Notes: generated by a model not told the origin, from the sequence alone. Counted from the first letter of the stretch, positions 18,929 to 28,982 are shown. The stretch: DNA of 64,000 bases from Pseudoalteromonas sp. A25 (GCF_009176705.1 NZ_AP021847.1:293501-357500); one strand, 5' to 3'. Numbers and translations: made by a program.

Positions 18929-21761
18929 ACTCATTCCTTTTACTATTGCGCCTAGATACAACACCTATTAACAGCAATGGTAACCAATAACCAAATGAAC
19001 CACCACTTGATCCACTATCAGGCGTTTCATCTAAGTTATTTGCTGGCGGTGGTGTTACAACCACAGGTGGCGCACTCACATCAATCGTGAGCATAGCTTG
19101 CGCCATTTCTCCGCCCGCATCAGTAATGGTATAGACAATCTGCTCTTGTCCTGAAAAACCATCAGCTGATTGATAGCTAATTACATTACCCGATATTGCA
19201 GCCGTGCCGGTACCCTCATATATCAAGTCGCTAAGAGTTAAGTCATCGCCATCAATATCCGTATCATTGGTCAACACATCAAATGTAGTTGCAGTTCCAG
19301 AGGTTGCCTCTCCAGTGTCATTGGTTGCGACAGGCGCATCATTCACGGGTTCAACGGTTATCTGGGTGGTAAAGTTTGCGCTTGCTCCGTCCTGATCGCT
19401 CACTTTAATCGGCACTTGCAACAAGCCATTAAAGTTGGCAGTAGGCCTTACAACATTTGCTTCTAGAGTATAATTTTCGCCAGCTTCAATTGCCAAAGTA
19501 AAGTTGCTACTGTCAACATCTTGCACTTCAAACAATGCAACTCCAAGCGTAATTGTCTCATCTTCTTTGACTGACAAAGCTTGTTGCGACACAACCTGTG
19601 GTGCGTCATTAACCGCAGTCACCACCACTTTTGCAGCGTAACTTGTACTTGTTGTGCCGTCTGTAAGGGTAACATTAACGGTTAAATCGCCATTATAATT
19701 GCTCGCAGGTGTAACAACATTACCCGCAAAAGTGTAGTTGCTACCTGAAAGTACCGTAAGGGATAGAGCCGAACCTACCTGTTGATTTACCACTGAAAAC
19801 TGCGATGCTTCTAGGGTTATGCTAGTATCTTCAGCAACGCTAAGAGATTGTTGTGACGTCACTGCGAGTGTTGTAGCTAACTCAAATTCTTTAGACAGCG
19901 CATAAAAAACGCTTGATGCACACTGAACCATCACCCTCGCTTTGTTGTTTTCGCTACCAACTAAGGTCACCTCCTGCTGCCCGTCATTAGGCGTGTTAGC
20001 AACAATAATTTGAGTTTCTGTCGCATCACTATTGGTCTGCATGATATTGACGTTAGCGCAAGAAACTGGTGCTTGGTCGGTATTAGCAACGTCCCAACTC
20101 ACCGTAACCATATTATTACTACCTGCTTTGGTGTTTTCATCTGGCGCAGTAATTGCAAAAGGCCCAGCCGCTGCAACTGTCGTCACAGTCGCGGTGTCAA
20201 AACTCACCCCACCTTTACCGTCTCTGACAATAAAGCGAAAAGTCATCGTCCGGTTAGTAGTAGGGTAGCCATCACCTTTTGTCACTTGGCCTGATATAAC
20301 ATCAGCGAGTAGTGGAAAATAACGTGTAGCCGATGCGCTTGGTAAGTAAGGTCTAAACATAGGCCCCTCACCATTGTCTTTTAAGTCTGTGCTGTTTGAT
20401 GTTTGAGCCCCTAAATCTAATTGCTCCCATGCATATGACAGCGTATCGCCGCTATTGGCATCAGTCGCAGAGCCCGTAAGCATAAATGGTGTATTAACAG
20501 GAATTGTATGATTATCTTTTGCATCAGCAACAGGTGCGTTGTTTCCGCTATCGGTTAAAGTTCCGCAAGTAGCACCCGACTCTTGAGTGAGGTGATTATG
20601 CATTTGCTCAATACTTTTTGAGTGAAACATCGCGATAGAATTGGATGCCAAGTTTTCACTGGCACAGATCCCCGCATAAGCCATAATCGTGATCCCGCTT
20701 CCTGGCTCATATGCTGAGTCAGATACTCTTGTTGTACATGAGCCATCCGAACCGTTATAAGTGTGATTTGCACCAAACTGATGACCTAACTCATGAGCTA
20801 CATAGTCAACGTCAAACGCATCGCCTTTTGGGTTTGCAATCCCCGTCATCCCCTGAGCTTTTGCCCCATCAGCACAAACGACCCCCAATGCTGCCAACCC
20901 TGCACCTGAGGTAGCCATTAAATGACCGACATCATAATTCGCAGCCCCGATTAGGGTATCAATTTGTGTTTGCACAACTGAAAGCGTGTCATTCAAGTTA
21001 CCGTTATCATATGGATCATTTTCGGTAAAAATTAATGTGTCATTATTGGCAACCAGCTCAAACTTTACCGATAAGTCAGTTTGATAAATTTGATTAACGC
21101 GATTAATGGTTGTAACAACCCCGTTCAGTGCTTCAGTTTTACCGCCATGAAAGGTGGTATACTCGTCACTTGTAGTAACCGCTAATCGATATGTGACCAT
21201 TTCAACTTTGCCACCATTACTAATTAATGGCCCTCTTTTATGATCATCCCCTAAAGGCATATTACTTTGTGATAAAGTCACAACTTCATCTTCCCAAGCG
21301 CTGTTGTGACGTGTTTTTTTGTAGACTTTGTATAGCGTATTGGTTGGGTCAATATATAGCGCTTCACCATCTATATGATAGAAGGCAAAAAAACCATTTG
21401 GACCAACATCAAACCGGCCCGTGTTGTGCGTTGCACCAACTTGATGGCCTGCAAAACTTCGGATCATCGGATATTTGTTCTGTAGCTCAGGCGCCATTAT
21501 AGAGTCATGCCATAAAACATAATCGACAAATCCGCCCTGCCCGTTTGGCAAGCTAACGTTGAGTGCCGTTTTATCATTTGCCAACGACAAAAGGTCAGAC
21601 TTAACCCTATTAAAATCAAGCCTGTAAAGTGATAGGTAATCTACTTGCGACAAGTCATCAGACTTAACGCTCATCTCTTGCCATTGCCAACTTTTCACAT
21701 TATTGGCATGAAGGGTAAAGGGTAAAATAAGTAAAGATAAAAACAGCAGAAAGCGGTTCAT
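18921..21761 (-). CDS. Secreted reprolysin-like metzincin protease with Ig/cadherin-like repeats and GlyGly-CTERM tail
   Basis: About 946 residues from the ATG at 21761, chosen because it is preceded by CGGAG and opens a signal peptide (MNRFLLFLSLLILPFTLHA). The catalytic domain has the zinc motif HELGHQFGANH and a Met-turn in ITIMAYAGIC, as in M12B-like metzincins. Behind it lie several beta-sandwich repeats: one with APVADAKDNHTI and two similar ones with ALSVKEDETITL and SLSVAEDTSITL, then a cadherin-like repeat with VLTNDTDIDGDDLTL. The C-terminus is PDSGSSGGSFGYWLPLLLIG followed by basic residues, the GlyGly-CTERM signal removed by rhombosortase in type II secretion. It is thus probably an exported surface protease. 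Confidence 0.88.
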   Translation of the reverse strand: MNRFLLFLSLLILPFTLHANNVKSWQWQEMSVKSDDLSQVDYLSLYRLDFNRVKSDLLSLANDKTALNVSLPNGQGGFVDYVLWHDSIMAPELQNKYPMIRSFAGHQVGATHNTGRFDVGPNGFFAFYHIDGEALYIDPTNTLYKVYKKTRHNSAWEDEVVTLSQSNMPLGDDHKRGPLISNGGKVEMVTYRLAVTTSDEYTTFHGGKTEALNGVVTTINRVNQIYQTDLSVKFELVANNDTLIFTENDPYDNGNLNDTLSVVQTQIDTLIGAANYDVGHLMATSGAGLAALGVVCADGAKAQGMTGIANPKGDAFDVDYVAHELGHQFGANHTYNGSDGSCTTRVSDSAYEPGSGITIMAYAGICASENLASNSIAMFHSKSIEQMHNHLTQESGATCGTLTDSGNNAPVADAKDNHTIPVNTPFMLTGSATDANSGDTLSYAWEQLDLGAQTSNSTDLKDNGEGPMFRPYLPSASATRYFPLLADVISGQVTKGDGYPTTNRTMTFRFIVRDGKGGVSFDTATVTTVAAAGPFAITAPDENTKAGSNNMVTVSWDVANTDQAPVSCANVNIMQTNSDATETQIIVANTPNDGQQEVTLVGSENNKARVMVQCASSVFYALSKEFELATTLAVTSQQSLSVAEDTSITLEASQFSVVNQQVGSALSLTVLSGSNYTFAGNVVTPASNYNGDLTVNVTLTDGTTSTSYAAKVVVTAVNDAPQVVSQQALSVKEDETITLGVALFEVQDVDSSNFTLAIEAGENYTLEANVVRPTANFNGLLQVPIKVSDQDGASANFTTQITVEPVNDAPVATNDTGEATSGTATTFDVLTNDTDIDGDDLTLSDLIYEGTGTAAISGNVISYQSADGFSGQEQIVYTITDAGGEMAQAMLTIDVSAPPVVVTPPPANNLDETPDSGSSGGSFGYWLPLLLIGVVSRRNSKRNEYA

Positions 21762-21917
21762 AGTCAGCTCCGTGTAACAGACGTTAAAGCTGAGTATAGA
21801 CCGCAGACCCATGATTGCTTATTTTTTATACAGCCTTTTTATTATTGTTCACACCTTGCGCTAGTCACATTTAACGTCGCAAAATTATTCGATAAACCGC
21901 ACCAATAAAAATATAAC

Positions 21918-23426
21918 TTAACTAAGCATTGCACAATACAGACTGTACAAACGACTAGTGACCCCATTGGTCCAACCAAACCCTTGCTGAACCTGGTATT
22001 CACCACCGCCAGCAGTTTCATTTGGCTCACAAACATTGTATTTTTCCAATAAGCAACCTCGTTTTGCAAAGTCTTGTTCGAGCATTTTAAGCCAACGCTG
22101 GGCAATGTTTTCTGCTAATTTATGATGCCCATAATCACGTAGCCCACTGATAGCGAACCATTGCAACGGAGCCCACCCATTGGGTGAATCCCATTGCTGC
22201 GAAGTTTGGCTCAGGCAACTAACTAACCCACCGGGTCGTAAAAAGTTACTTTCAAGTTTTTTAGCGATAATATCAGCTTGTTGTTTGCTTGCAATCGCGC
22301 AAAACAGCGGCACACTACCCGCTAAACTCAACACATTTGAAATACTATTTTTAGCCAAGTCAAAATCACAAAACCAACCATGCTCATTACTCCAAAGTAA
22401 CTGTAAAATGGCAGACTTACGTCTACCGGCTCGTTTAGCATGTTCTTCACTGTGACTTGCTTGTTCAAGCAGTAATAAACACTCACTCAACGTAATTTCA
22501 AGCTGATAAAGTAAGGCATTTAAATCCACAGGCACACGTTTGGTAGTGTTTATACTCAATAAGCTTGCAGGATTATCTAGCCAGCGAGCGCTAAAATCCC
22601 AACCTGATTCGCATGCAGCACGAATATTTCTAAAAAATGCTTCTCGTTGTTGCACTGGCAATTGCTGCGCATCAGTCACATCTTCAGCGTATGACTCAGG
22701 CCTTGGTTCTGCCTTATCGTCCCAATAGCGATTGAGCATTGCACCATTGGCAAATTTTACCAGCCGTTTATACTCGCCACTGGAATCAGCTAATTGCTGC
22801 TCGCCTTGATGCCAAAACGCGTGCTCTTTTAGCATCGCGTTAACAACACGCTTAACCCACTCAATATCGGACTTTTTGTAAGGCATTAATAACTGGACCA
22901 TTAAAGCCAATACTGGTGGCTGAGAGCGACTTGTATAATAAACTCGGTTACCATTGGGCACACACCCAAACCGCTCTATTAAGTTAACAAAGTTGTTTAC
23001 CATTGCCTCAATAAGCGCAATGCTACCGCAATCTTCAAGACCTAGTGCCGTAAAGTAGCTATCCCAGTAATAAATCTCATTAAAACGACCACCGGGCACC
23101 ACATAATCATGCTCTAAAGCAAGTAAAGAGTTATTGCTTTGCGAAAACCCATGGCGCTGTAACTTAGGCCACAGAGTCTCAATGTAATCTTTAACACAGC
23201 TCACATCACTAAGCGCTTGCAATTCAGGCTGCAGGGCAAACGAAAAATGCTGCTCAACAAAGCCTTTTAGTTCACAGTAAGACAAAGGTAAGTCGAGTTG
23301 TTCATAGGCTTGCTGCGCTGTTTGCCAACTTTGCTTAGGGATAGCATCCGCGAACGTTTTACTATCACTGAAAATGCCACTAAGCTGCACATCCTTAAAC
23401 AAAGTACAGTATTCAAATTTCATCAA
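21918..23426 (-). CDS. treF: Cytoplasmic trehalase, glycoside hydrolase family 37
   Basis: Hydrolyses trehalose to two glucose units. 502 residues without a signal peptide, so the TreF-like cytoplasmic form rather than TreA. Signature 1 PGGRFNEIYYWDSYF is at 111-125 and signature 2 QWDSPNGWAPLQ lies near 410. The catalytic acid is expected at D277 in GWDFSARW and the base glutamate near LLEKYNV. The C-terminal GGGEYQVQQGFGWTNGV is also typical. It starts 6 bases after the MFS transporter stop and belongs to the lacI-regulated trehalose locus. Confidence 0.92.
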   Translation of the reverse strand: MMKFEYCTLFKDVQLSGIFSDSKTFADAIPKQSWQTAQQAYEQLDLPLSYCELKGFVEQHFSFALQPELQALSDVSCVKDYIETLWPKLQRHGFSQSNNSLLALEHDYVVPGGRFNEIYYWDSYFTALGLEDCGSIALIEAMVNNFVNLIERFGCVPNGNRVYYTSRSQPPVLALMVQLLMPYKKSDIEWVKRVVNAMLKEHAFWHQGEQQLADSSGEYKRLVKFANGAMLNRYWDDKAEPRPESYAEDVTDAQQLPVQQREAFFRNIRAACESGWDFSARWLDNPASLLSINTTKRVPVDLNALLYQLEITLSECLLLLEQASHSEEHAKRAGRRKSAILQLLWSNEHGWFCDFDLAKNSISNVLSLAGSVPLFCAIASKQQADIIAKKLESNFLRPGGLVSCLSQTSQQWDSPNGWAPLQWFAISGLRDYGHHKLAENIAQRWLKMLEQDFAKRGCLLEKYNVCEPNETAGGGEYQVQQGFGWTNGVTSRLYSLYCAMLS

Positions 23427-23432
23427 AACCTC

Positions 23433-24695
23433 TTAAGCAGCAACAGCTTGCGCAGGCGTGCTGCGCTGTTTGAATAAATAAACAAAAACAATGAGCAGAC
23501 TCAAAGGCACCAGCGCACAGTAAAACGCATGCTGGCCACTAAAGTGCTCAAAAATATACCCCGTCAGAATGGAGCCTGTTGTACCACCCAAAGCAGAAAA
23601 AATAACGATCATTCCCGTCATCGATGCTTGCTGATGCTTGGCCAAGCTACTGAGAATAACCGAGTTAAGCACAGGGTAAATCGGTGCCATAAATAGACCG
23701 ATCATCGGCATAAAATAGGCAGCAAGTGGGGCATTAAATACAGAGGTAACATCTTGCGCCGATACACCCTGAGTTAAAGGCAAGGTGAGGACAATCAATC
23801 CGCCCATTGCCAATAAACAAATATTTAAAAGCAAATACCAGTGACAAAACTTTAAAATTTGCCCGGCAAGTAATCGGCCAGCCGCCAGACTTGCTGCAAA
23901 AATACTGGTTAACTGGACACTGACATCAACTGGTAAATGTAAGATTTGATTATTAAAAGTGGGTAGCCATGTACCCACGCCTTGCTCGATCAGTACATAC
24001 AAAAACGCAGAAATAATAAACACCAACACAAGCGGTTGATAACTCAGCTTGAGCATGGCGGTAAATTCTCCAACTATACTACTGTCAGGGGGTAAAGCTT
24101 GTTTTTTTATAGGTGCCACAGCAATACAAAGCAAACATACCAAACTTAATAATGCCAAGATGTAATAGACTGTTAGCCAACTTAATGATTGCGGATCATC
24201 AGTGATAAAAAAGCTAAATATCCAATAGCCACTTAATACGCCGACCATGAACATCCCTTCAATAGTATTCAGTAACGCTGAGTGCGATGAAGGAGAATCG
24301 GTTAACTGCCCAACCAACGCATACACACTAATTTTAACCACCGCAAAAGCACAGCCAACAACGGCAAACAGCAACTTAAATGCATAAAATTGCCCTAACT
24401 GAGGCGTCATGATACAAGCAAGCATAACGGCAGCTAACGCGCCCAACAATGCTAATTTGTAGCCAAAACGTGGGATCATTGATGCGACCAGAAATGACAT
24501 CAAAGCAATTGATAAGTCTTTAAACCCCTCAAGGCTGGCCGCTTGTGTTTTACTTATACTAAAGGTGTTGATCGACTGCAAAATTACAGTTCCAACGCTA
24601 TTTAGCAGAACAGCAAATAAAAAATAACATGCCATCATGGCAAATATAATACGCGCTCGCGATGCATTGGTTAATGTAGTTGGTGCACCTGTCAT
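23433..24695 (-). CDS. MFS sugar transporter of the trehalose locus
   Basis: 420 residues with about twelve membrane spans of the major facilitator superfamily, resembling the FucP/sugar-MFS branch (ASLEGFKDLSIALMSFLVAS and NTIEGMFMVGVLSGYW are matching areas). It probably brings trehalose, or a related disaccharide released in the periplasm, across the inner membrane for the trehalase encoded 6 bases downstream. A LacI-type operator lies about 50 bases before its start, so the transporter-trehalase pair is a regulated unit. The exact sugar is inferred from context. Confidence 0.8.
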   Translation of the reverse strand: MTGAPTTLTNASRARIIFAMMACYFLFAVLLNSVGTVILQSINTFSISKTQAASLEGFKDLSIALMSFLVASMIPRFGYKLALLGALAAVMLACIMTPQLGQFYAFKLLFAVVGCAFAVVKISVYALVGQLTDSPSSHSALLNTIEGMFMVGVLSGYWIFSFFITDDPQSLSWLTVYYILALLSLVCLLCIAVAPIKKQALPPDSSIVGEFTAMLKLSYQPLVLVFIISAFLYVLIEQGVGTWLPTFNNQILHLPVDVSVQLTSIFAASLAAGRLLAGQILKFCHWYLLLNICLLAMGGLIVLTLPLTQGVSAQDVTSVFNAPLAAYFMPMIGLFMAPIYPVLNSVILSSLAKHQQASMTGMIVIFSALGGTTGSILTGYIFEHFSGQHAFYCALVPLSLLIVFVYLFKQRSTPAQAVAA

Positions 24696-24747
24696 AAGCT
24701 GAACTCGTTAACTTTGAATGATTTTAGTCTAGCCTTGTAAAAAACAT

Positions 24748-24765
24748 TTTGCAATCGTTTGCAAA
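24748..24765. promoter_or_regulatory. LacI-family operator upstream of the MFS-trehalase genes
   Basis: TTTGCAATCGTTTGCAAA is an 18-base near-palindrome with the central CG expected for LacI/GalR-family operators. It shares the half-site TTTGCAA with the perfect operator at 25960-25981. It lies between the lacI-type gene and the transporter start. Confidence 0.75.
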
Positions 24766-24802
24766 GGCAAATCAGCAAAAGCTGATGCAACTTTTTACAT
24801 CA

Positions 24803-25810
24803 CTAACTAGACTGGCGGCAACATAGTTCAATCGCAATTTCTTGCGAATCAACGACTTCATTGTTTAGCTGTGCTAACAATTTATCGACCAGTATTTTAG
24901 CTGCTAATTGTGTATTTTGTTTGATTGTAGTTAAAGATGGATGGCTTACATCGGCCATAGCGATATTATCAAAACCAACCAAGCGAACATCATTAGGCAC
25001 GCTGACATATCGCTCTTTCAACGCTTTAAGTGCGCCTAAAGCGACCATGTCACTACATGCAAAGATGCCGTCAAAGTTAAGCCCTTGCTCTCGTAATTGT
25101 TGATTTATCGCATCATATGCCGCGTGACTGGTGATATCGATTTTGATAGTCTGTGGTGAAGTAACGTGCTCTGATTGCGCAATAGCAGCATTAAAGCCAC
25201 GATAACGCTCGCTGATCTCAGCATGACCTGGATCGCCTAAAAACAACAGTTTGCTGGCCCCTTTCGCTATCAAATGTTCGGTGGCTTGCAATCCCCCTAA
25301 GTAATTGTCACTTCCCACTATGGGGTAGTCGCTGGGTGTTTTAGGGTCGCCCCACACCACCAGCGGGGCACCAAGCTTGGCTGCTAATTCGATACGCCCT
25401 TGATGCTTACCTTGACCCACAACTATCAAGCCATCGGCGCGTCGGCCATCTATAAAATAACCATGCCAATCATCACCTGCCATGTAGGAGTTTGATAACA
25501 AAAGCTCATAGCCTTGGCGGTTAACCGCTTGATTTATATCACTTACTACTTTAAGCAAAAACGGGTCGTCTATCGATTGCTCGGTGTTAGCATCAAGATT
25601 AATCACCACGGCAATCACTTTAGTTTTTTGCAATCTTAAGCGACTTGCTGCGGTATTTAGACTAAAGTTGTGCTGCTTGGCAAGTTGCTGTACGTGCTCT
25701 CGGGTTGCCTGCTTGATAACCGGATTATCATTAAGCGCGCGGGATGCCGTAGAGGTAGACACCCCTGCTAGTTTGGCTAAATCCGCCAGCTTTAATTTTT
25801 TTTGCGCCAC
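24803..25810 (-). CDS. LacI-family repressor of the trehalose locus
   Basis: About 335 residues from the GTG at 25810. This start is chosen because AAAGGGG stands 6 bases before it and the helix-turn-helix begins right after (LKLADLAKLAGVSTSTASRALN); the longer upstream frame would add 28 residues not seen in the family. The hinge and periplasmic-binding-protein-like effector domain follow (VIAVVINLDANTEQ, GLIVVGQG, FLGDPGHAEISERYRGF, GFDNIAMADVSHPSLTTIKQ). It is divergent from the TonB-dependent receptor gene and followed by the transporter and trehalase genes. The effector is probably trehalose or a derivative, by context. Confidence 0.9.
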   Translation of the reverse strand: MAQKKLKLADLAKLAGVSTSTASRALNDNPVIKQATREHVQQLAKQHNFSLNTAASRLRLQKTKVIAVVINLDANTEQSIDDPFLLKVVSDINQAVNRQGYELLLSNSYMAGDDWHGYFIDGRRADGLIVVGQGKHQGRIELAAKLGAPLVVWGDPKTPSDYPIVGSDNYLGGLQATEHLIAKGASKLLFLGDPGHAEISERYRGFNAAIAQSEHVTSPQTIKIDITSHAAYDAINQQLREQGLNFDGIFACSDMVALGALKALKERYVSVPNDVRLVGFDNIAMADVSHPSLTTIKQNTQLAAKILVDKLLAQLNNEVVDSQEIAIELCCRQSS

Positions 25811-25959
25811 AAATAACCCCTTTATCACCTTGCTTGTAAAACTTAAAAAGCATACTAAATCTCTGGGAAAATAGCATATTACCGAGCTTAACATGTTATT
25901 TAATTGCCACTAAAACGAAAAGCACTAAAACAAACCATGTAAAAAAAGTTACATTAAAA

Positions 25960-25981
25960 TTATTGCAAACGTTTGCAATAA
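25960..25981. promoter_or_regulatory. Perfect 22-bp LacI-family operator between lacI and the TonB-dependent receptor
   Basis: A perfect 22-base palindrome centred on ATTGCAAACGTTTGCAAT, with the central CG typical of LacI/GalR operators. It lies in the divergent region, about 150 bases from either start, and is expected to control the receptor gene and possibly the repressor itself. Confidence 0.85.
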
Positions 25982-26112
25982 CCTCTATTTTAATTTCAGC
26001 GCCATCTGCAAACTCTCCTCTGTTGGGTTACAAACTTGGTTATTACGGCTAAGTTTTGGGGAGTGGCGCAACACAATGATATGAACCATATGACAACAAA
26101 AGGGGCTTTCCC

Positions 26113-28362
26113 ATGCGCAAACTCAAGCAATACTCACTGCTCGCTTCAGCCATTGCTGCAGTTTTGAGTAACCAGTCGATAGCACAAGACTCACAAAGTA
26201 AAGAACAAAAAGTCGAAACTATCGTTGTATCAGGTACCGCCGGTGGTCGCGGAATTAGAAAAATCGATGCCGGTTTTGCTGTGACCAATATCGATGCCGT
26301 TAAAATCGATAAACTGGCACCTAAAAGCACTGCCGACTTGTTAAAAGCAGTCCCTGGTATTTGGGTAGAAAGCTCTGGTGGTGAGTCTGGCGCTAATGTG
26401 TTTGTTCGTGGCTTTCCAGGTGGTGGTGATGCCCCTTTTTTGACAGTAAGCCTACAAGGTTCACCGGTTTACCCTGCACCTACGCTGTCATTTTTAGAAA
26501 ACTCTTCAATATTTCGCTTAGACGAAACCATCAGCATGATGGAAGCCCTGCGAGGTGGTCCAAACCCAGTGGTTTCAAATGGTCAACCTGGTTTAACAAC
26601 TAACTTTCAGCTTAAACGCGGTCATGAAGATACAGAAGGTACCTTCAAATATACCACCAGCGACTATGGTCTTCAGCGCTTAGACGCGGTAGTCAGTGGC
26701 GAGCTAAGCGACGATTTGTACTACATGGTTGGTGGGTACATCAAGCGCTCATCGGGCATTCGTGATGCAGGTTTCACATCTGAGCGTGGGCAACAGTTTA
26801 CCATCAATATCACCAAAGAATTAGACAACGGCGAAATCAACCTATACACACGTCAAACCGATGATACGGGCGCATGGTATTTGCCTACTCCACTTAATGT
26901 TGAGGGGGTAGATGCCGAATATACACAACTGGGTACTCTCAATCGCCAAGCAACCATTTATGCCGGCACCAACGCGCAAGCGATGGAAATCGACCTTGGC
27001 GAAGGCCGAGGCTGGAAAGGCCACGTATCAGGCGGTAGCATCAAGTTAGAGCTAAAAAATGGTTGGCACTTTATTGACCGCTTTAGTCTTACCCAAGGCG
27101 ATGCCAATACCTACGGCCTTGTACCAGCAGGAACTGCAACGACTCTAAGTGAAGTAGCAGACAATGACGTTGATGCCACAGGTTATGTCACAGGCAAAAC
27201 CTATTCTGCAGATACCGCAGTGCAGAGCATGGGCCGCTGGGTAGTTTTAAAAGACATCGAGTCGTTTACCAACGACCTAGCATTTAGCAAAACCTTTGGC
27301 AAACTTGATAGTGCATTTGGTATTTACAGTGCTTCAACGTCAGCAAAGGATTGGTGGAGCCTTGGGAATGCGGCCTATTACGTACTTGCGCCTGGTGGAG
27401 AAATGCTTGATGGCATTGAGTGCAATTCATCGGTTGAAGGCTGTGCGTGGAATTACGATATCAACAGTACGGGTGATGCTAAAACTTTAGCTTTCTATAC
27501 AACTCAAAGCTATAAAGCAACTGATTCATTAACGCTCGATCTTGGGCTGCGCTCTGAACGCCACCAAGTAGATTATTCCGTTGACGAAAACCTTGATAGC
27601 TCTATTGATAAAGTAGTTGACTACAGTGAACGTAAAACCTCATGGACTATCGGTGCCGACTACAAGTTGGCCGATGATATGGGCGTATTTGCACGTCTTA
27701 ACAAAGGCTATAAAATGCCTTACTTTGATGATTTTAGAGATAACTATGGCACTTACCAAGCTGGCGATCCATTGTTAAAAGAAGTAACACAAGCAGAGCT
27801 TGGTTATAAGTTTATGGGTGATAACACCGACTTTTTTGCCACAGTATTCAAAAACGAAGTAAAAGGTGACACCTTTGTGCGCCGCCCTGGTGCGCCTGCT
27901 GAGGTTTTAACTAATGAAGCATTAGGCTTAGAGCTTGATTACAACTATAACCATGAGTCTGGTTTATCAGTAAATCTTAACGCGACCATACAAGATGCTG
28001 AGATAACCGACAGCCCGGACAATCAAGGTAATGACAGCCAACGCCAACCAAACTGGCAGCTGCGTATTACACCAAGCTATGACTTTGAACTTGCAGGTAT
28101 GTTTGCGACCGTTTATGGCACATTCTCAGCAGTTGATGACCGTTTTGGTAATAACGAAAACACTGTTGTGTTAGAGGGCTATGAGAAACTTGACCTGGGC
28201 TTGATTGTTGAACCGGCAGAGGGCGTAAAGCTGCAACTTGCAGCGGATAACTTAACCGACGAACAAGGGATCACCGAAGGCGACCCTCGTAACGTTAACT
28301 CGCCAAATGGACGCTATATTATGCCTCGCAGCATAAAATTCAGCGTCAGCTACAGCTTCTAA
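26113..28362 (+). CDS. TonB-dependent outer membrane receptor of the trehalose locus
   Basis: 749 residues with a signal peptide (about 1-24, cut after SIA). A TonB-box-like segment VETIVVSG follows at 34-41. The plug domain spans about 50-160 (STADLLKAVPGIWVES, NVFVRGFPGGG). The rest is a 22-strand beta-barrel that ends in FSVSYSF, with the terminal aromatic needed for outer membrane insertion. These receptors import ligands using the proton gradient through TonB. The shared LacI-type operator with the trehalase cluster suggests a sugar ligand such as trehalose or a larger trehalose-containing glucoside, rather than a siderophore. Confidence 0.88.
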   Translation: MRKLKQYSLLASAIAAVLSNQSIAQDSQSKEQKVETIVVSGTAGGRGIRKIDAGFAVTNIDAVKIDKLAPKSTADLLKAVPGIWVESSGGESGANVFVRGFPGGGDAPFLTVSLQGSPVYPAPTLSFLENSSIFRLDETISMMEALRGGPNPVVSNGQPGLTTNFQLKRGHEDTEGTFKYTTSDYGLQRLDAVVSGELSDDLYYMVGGYIKRSSGIRDAGFTSERGQQFTINITKELDNGEINLYTRQTDDTGAWYLPTPLNVEGVDAEYTQLGTLNRQATIYAGTNAQAMEIDLGEGRGWKGHVSGGSIKLELKNGWHFIDRFSLTQGDANTYGLVPAGTATTLSEVADNDVDATGYVTGKTYSADTAVQSMGRWVVLKDIESFTNDLAFSKTFGKLDSAFGIYSASTSAKDWWSLGNAAYYVLAPGGEMLDGIECNSSVEGCAWNYDINSTGDAKTLAFYTTQSYKATDSLTLDLGLRSERHQVDYSVDENLDSSIDKVVDYSERKTSWTIGADYKLADDMGVFARLNKGYKMPYFDDFRDNYGTYQAGDPLLKEVTQAELGYKFMGDNTDFFATVFKNEVKGDTFVRRPGAPAEVLTNEALGLELDYNYNHESGLSVNLNATIQDAEITDSPDNQGNDSQRQPNWQLRITPSYDFELAGMFATVYGTFSAVDDRFGNNENTVVLEGYEKLDLGLIVEPAEGVKLQLAADNLTDEQGITEGDPRNVNSPNGRYIMPRSIKFSVSYSF

Positions 28363-28384
28363 TTAACACACTCCCTAAGATCAC

Positions 28385-28413
28385 AAGCCCAGTTTATCTA
28401 ACTGGGCTTTTTT
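28385..28413 (+). terminator. Intrinsic terminator after the TonB-dependent receptor gene
   Basis: AAGCCCAGTT (28385-28394) and AACTGGGCTT (28400-28409) form a 10-bp perfect stem, 5-base loop, followed by a run of T. Confidence 0.92.
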
Positions 28414-28484
28414 CATAGTAGCATCTGTCATAGCCATAAAAATTCGATTAAACTCTGAGTTTGACTTGTTACAACTTGATGTTC

Positions 28485-28982
28485 ATGGACTTAGCAACTT
28501 TATTTAGTATTGCCCCGCTTCGCTGGCCTGATATTGGCGCAGCAATTATCGCAGGTTCCATTGTAGGCCTAGAGCGCCAGCTTAGAGGCAAACCGGTCGG
28601 TATACGTACTTCATCACTTATCGTGCTAGGTACTTATGCCTTTATTATGCTCTCTATTCAAGTAAATAATGAAGTAGCTGATCCCTCGAGAATTATAGGC
28701 CAAGTGGTCACAGGCATTGGCTTTTTAGGTGCTGGCGTCATGCTTTCAAAAGAAGGCGTGGTAGTGGGCGTGACCTCAGCCGCAACCATTTGGATGCTCG
28801 CGGCAATAGGTGTATCTATTGCGGTAGCCGGGCCCTTGGTTGCAATAAAGTTGTCGGTTATTGTCGTGGGCATTTTGTACGGTGTAGATATACTAGAATC
28901 TAGTTTTACTAACCTCACCCGTGGCGTGCATGGCAAATATACCGGCTGGAAAACACGAGTAAAAAAAGATGCCAACAAATAA
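28485..28982 (+). CDS. MgtC/SapB family membrane protein
   Basis: About 166 residues, four or five membrane spans. GAAIIAGSIVGLERQLRGKP and VGIRTSSLIVLGTYAF are the characteristic opening of the MgtC family, and VVTGIGFLGAGVMLSKEG is its most conserved segment. The large C-terminal soluble domain of virulence MgtC is absent, as in YhiD-like members. The start is uncertain: ATG at 28485 or 28479, or TTG at 28461, none with a good Shine-Dalgarno. The function in this organism is not known; the family is linked to magnesium or membrane stress. The gene overlaps soxR by 14 bases. Confidence 0.85.
   Translation: MDLATLFSIAPLRWPDIGAAIIAGSIVGLERQLRGKPVGIRTSSLIVLGTYAFIMLSIQVNNEVADPSRIIGQVVTGIGFLGAGVMLSKEGVVVGVTSAATIWMLAAIGVSIAVAGPLVAIKLSVIVVGILYGVDILESSFTNLTRGVHGKYTGWKTRVKKDANK

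Noticed and set aside
20010..20294. Plus-strand frame of 94 residues opposite the metzincin gene
   Set aside because: Antisense to conserved beta-repeat coding sequence; no start signal and no recognisable domain.
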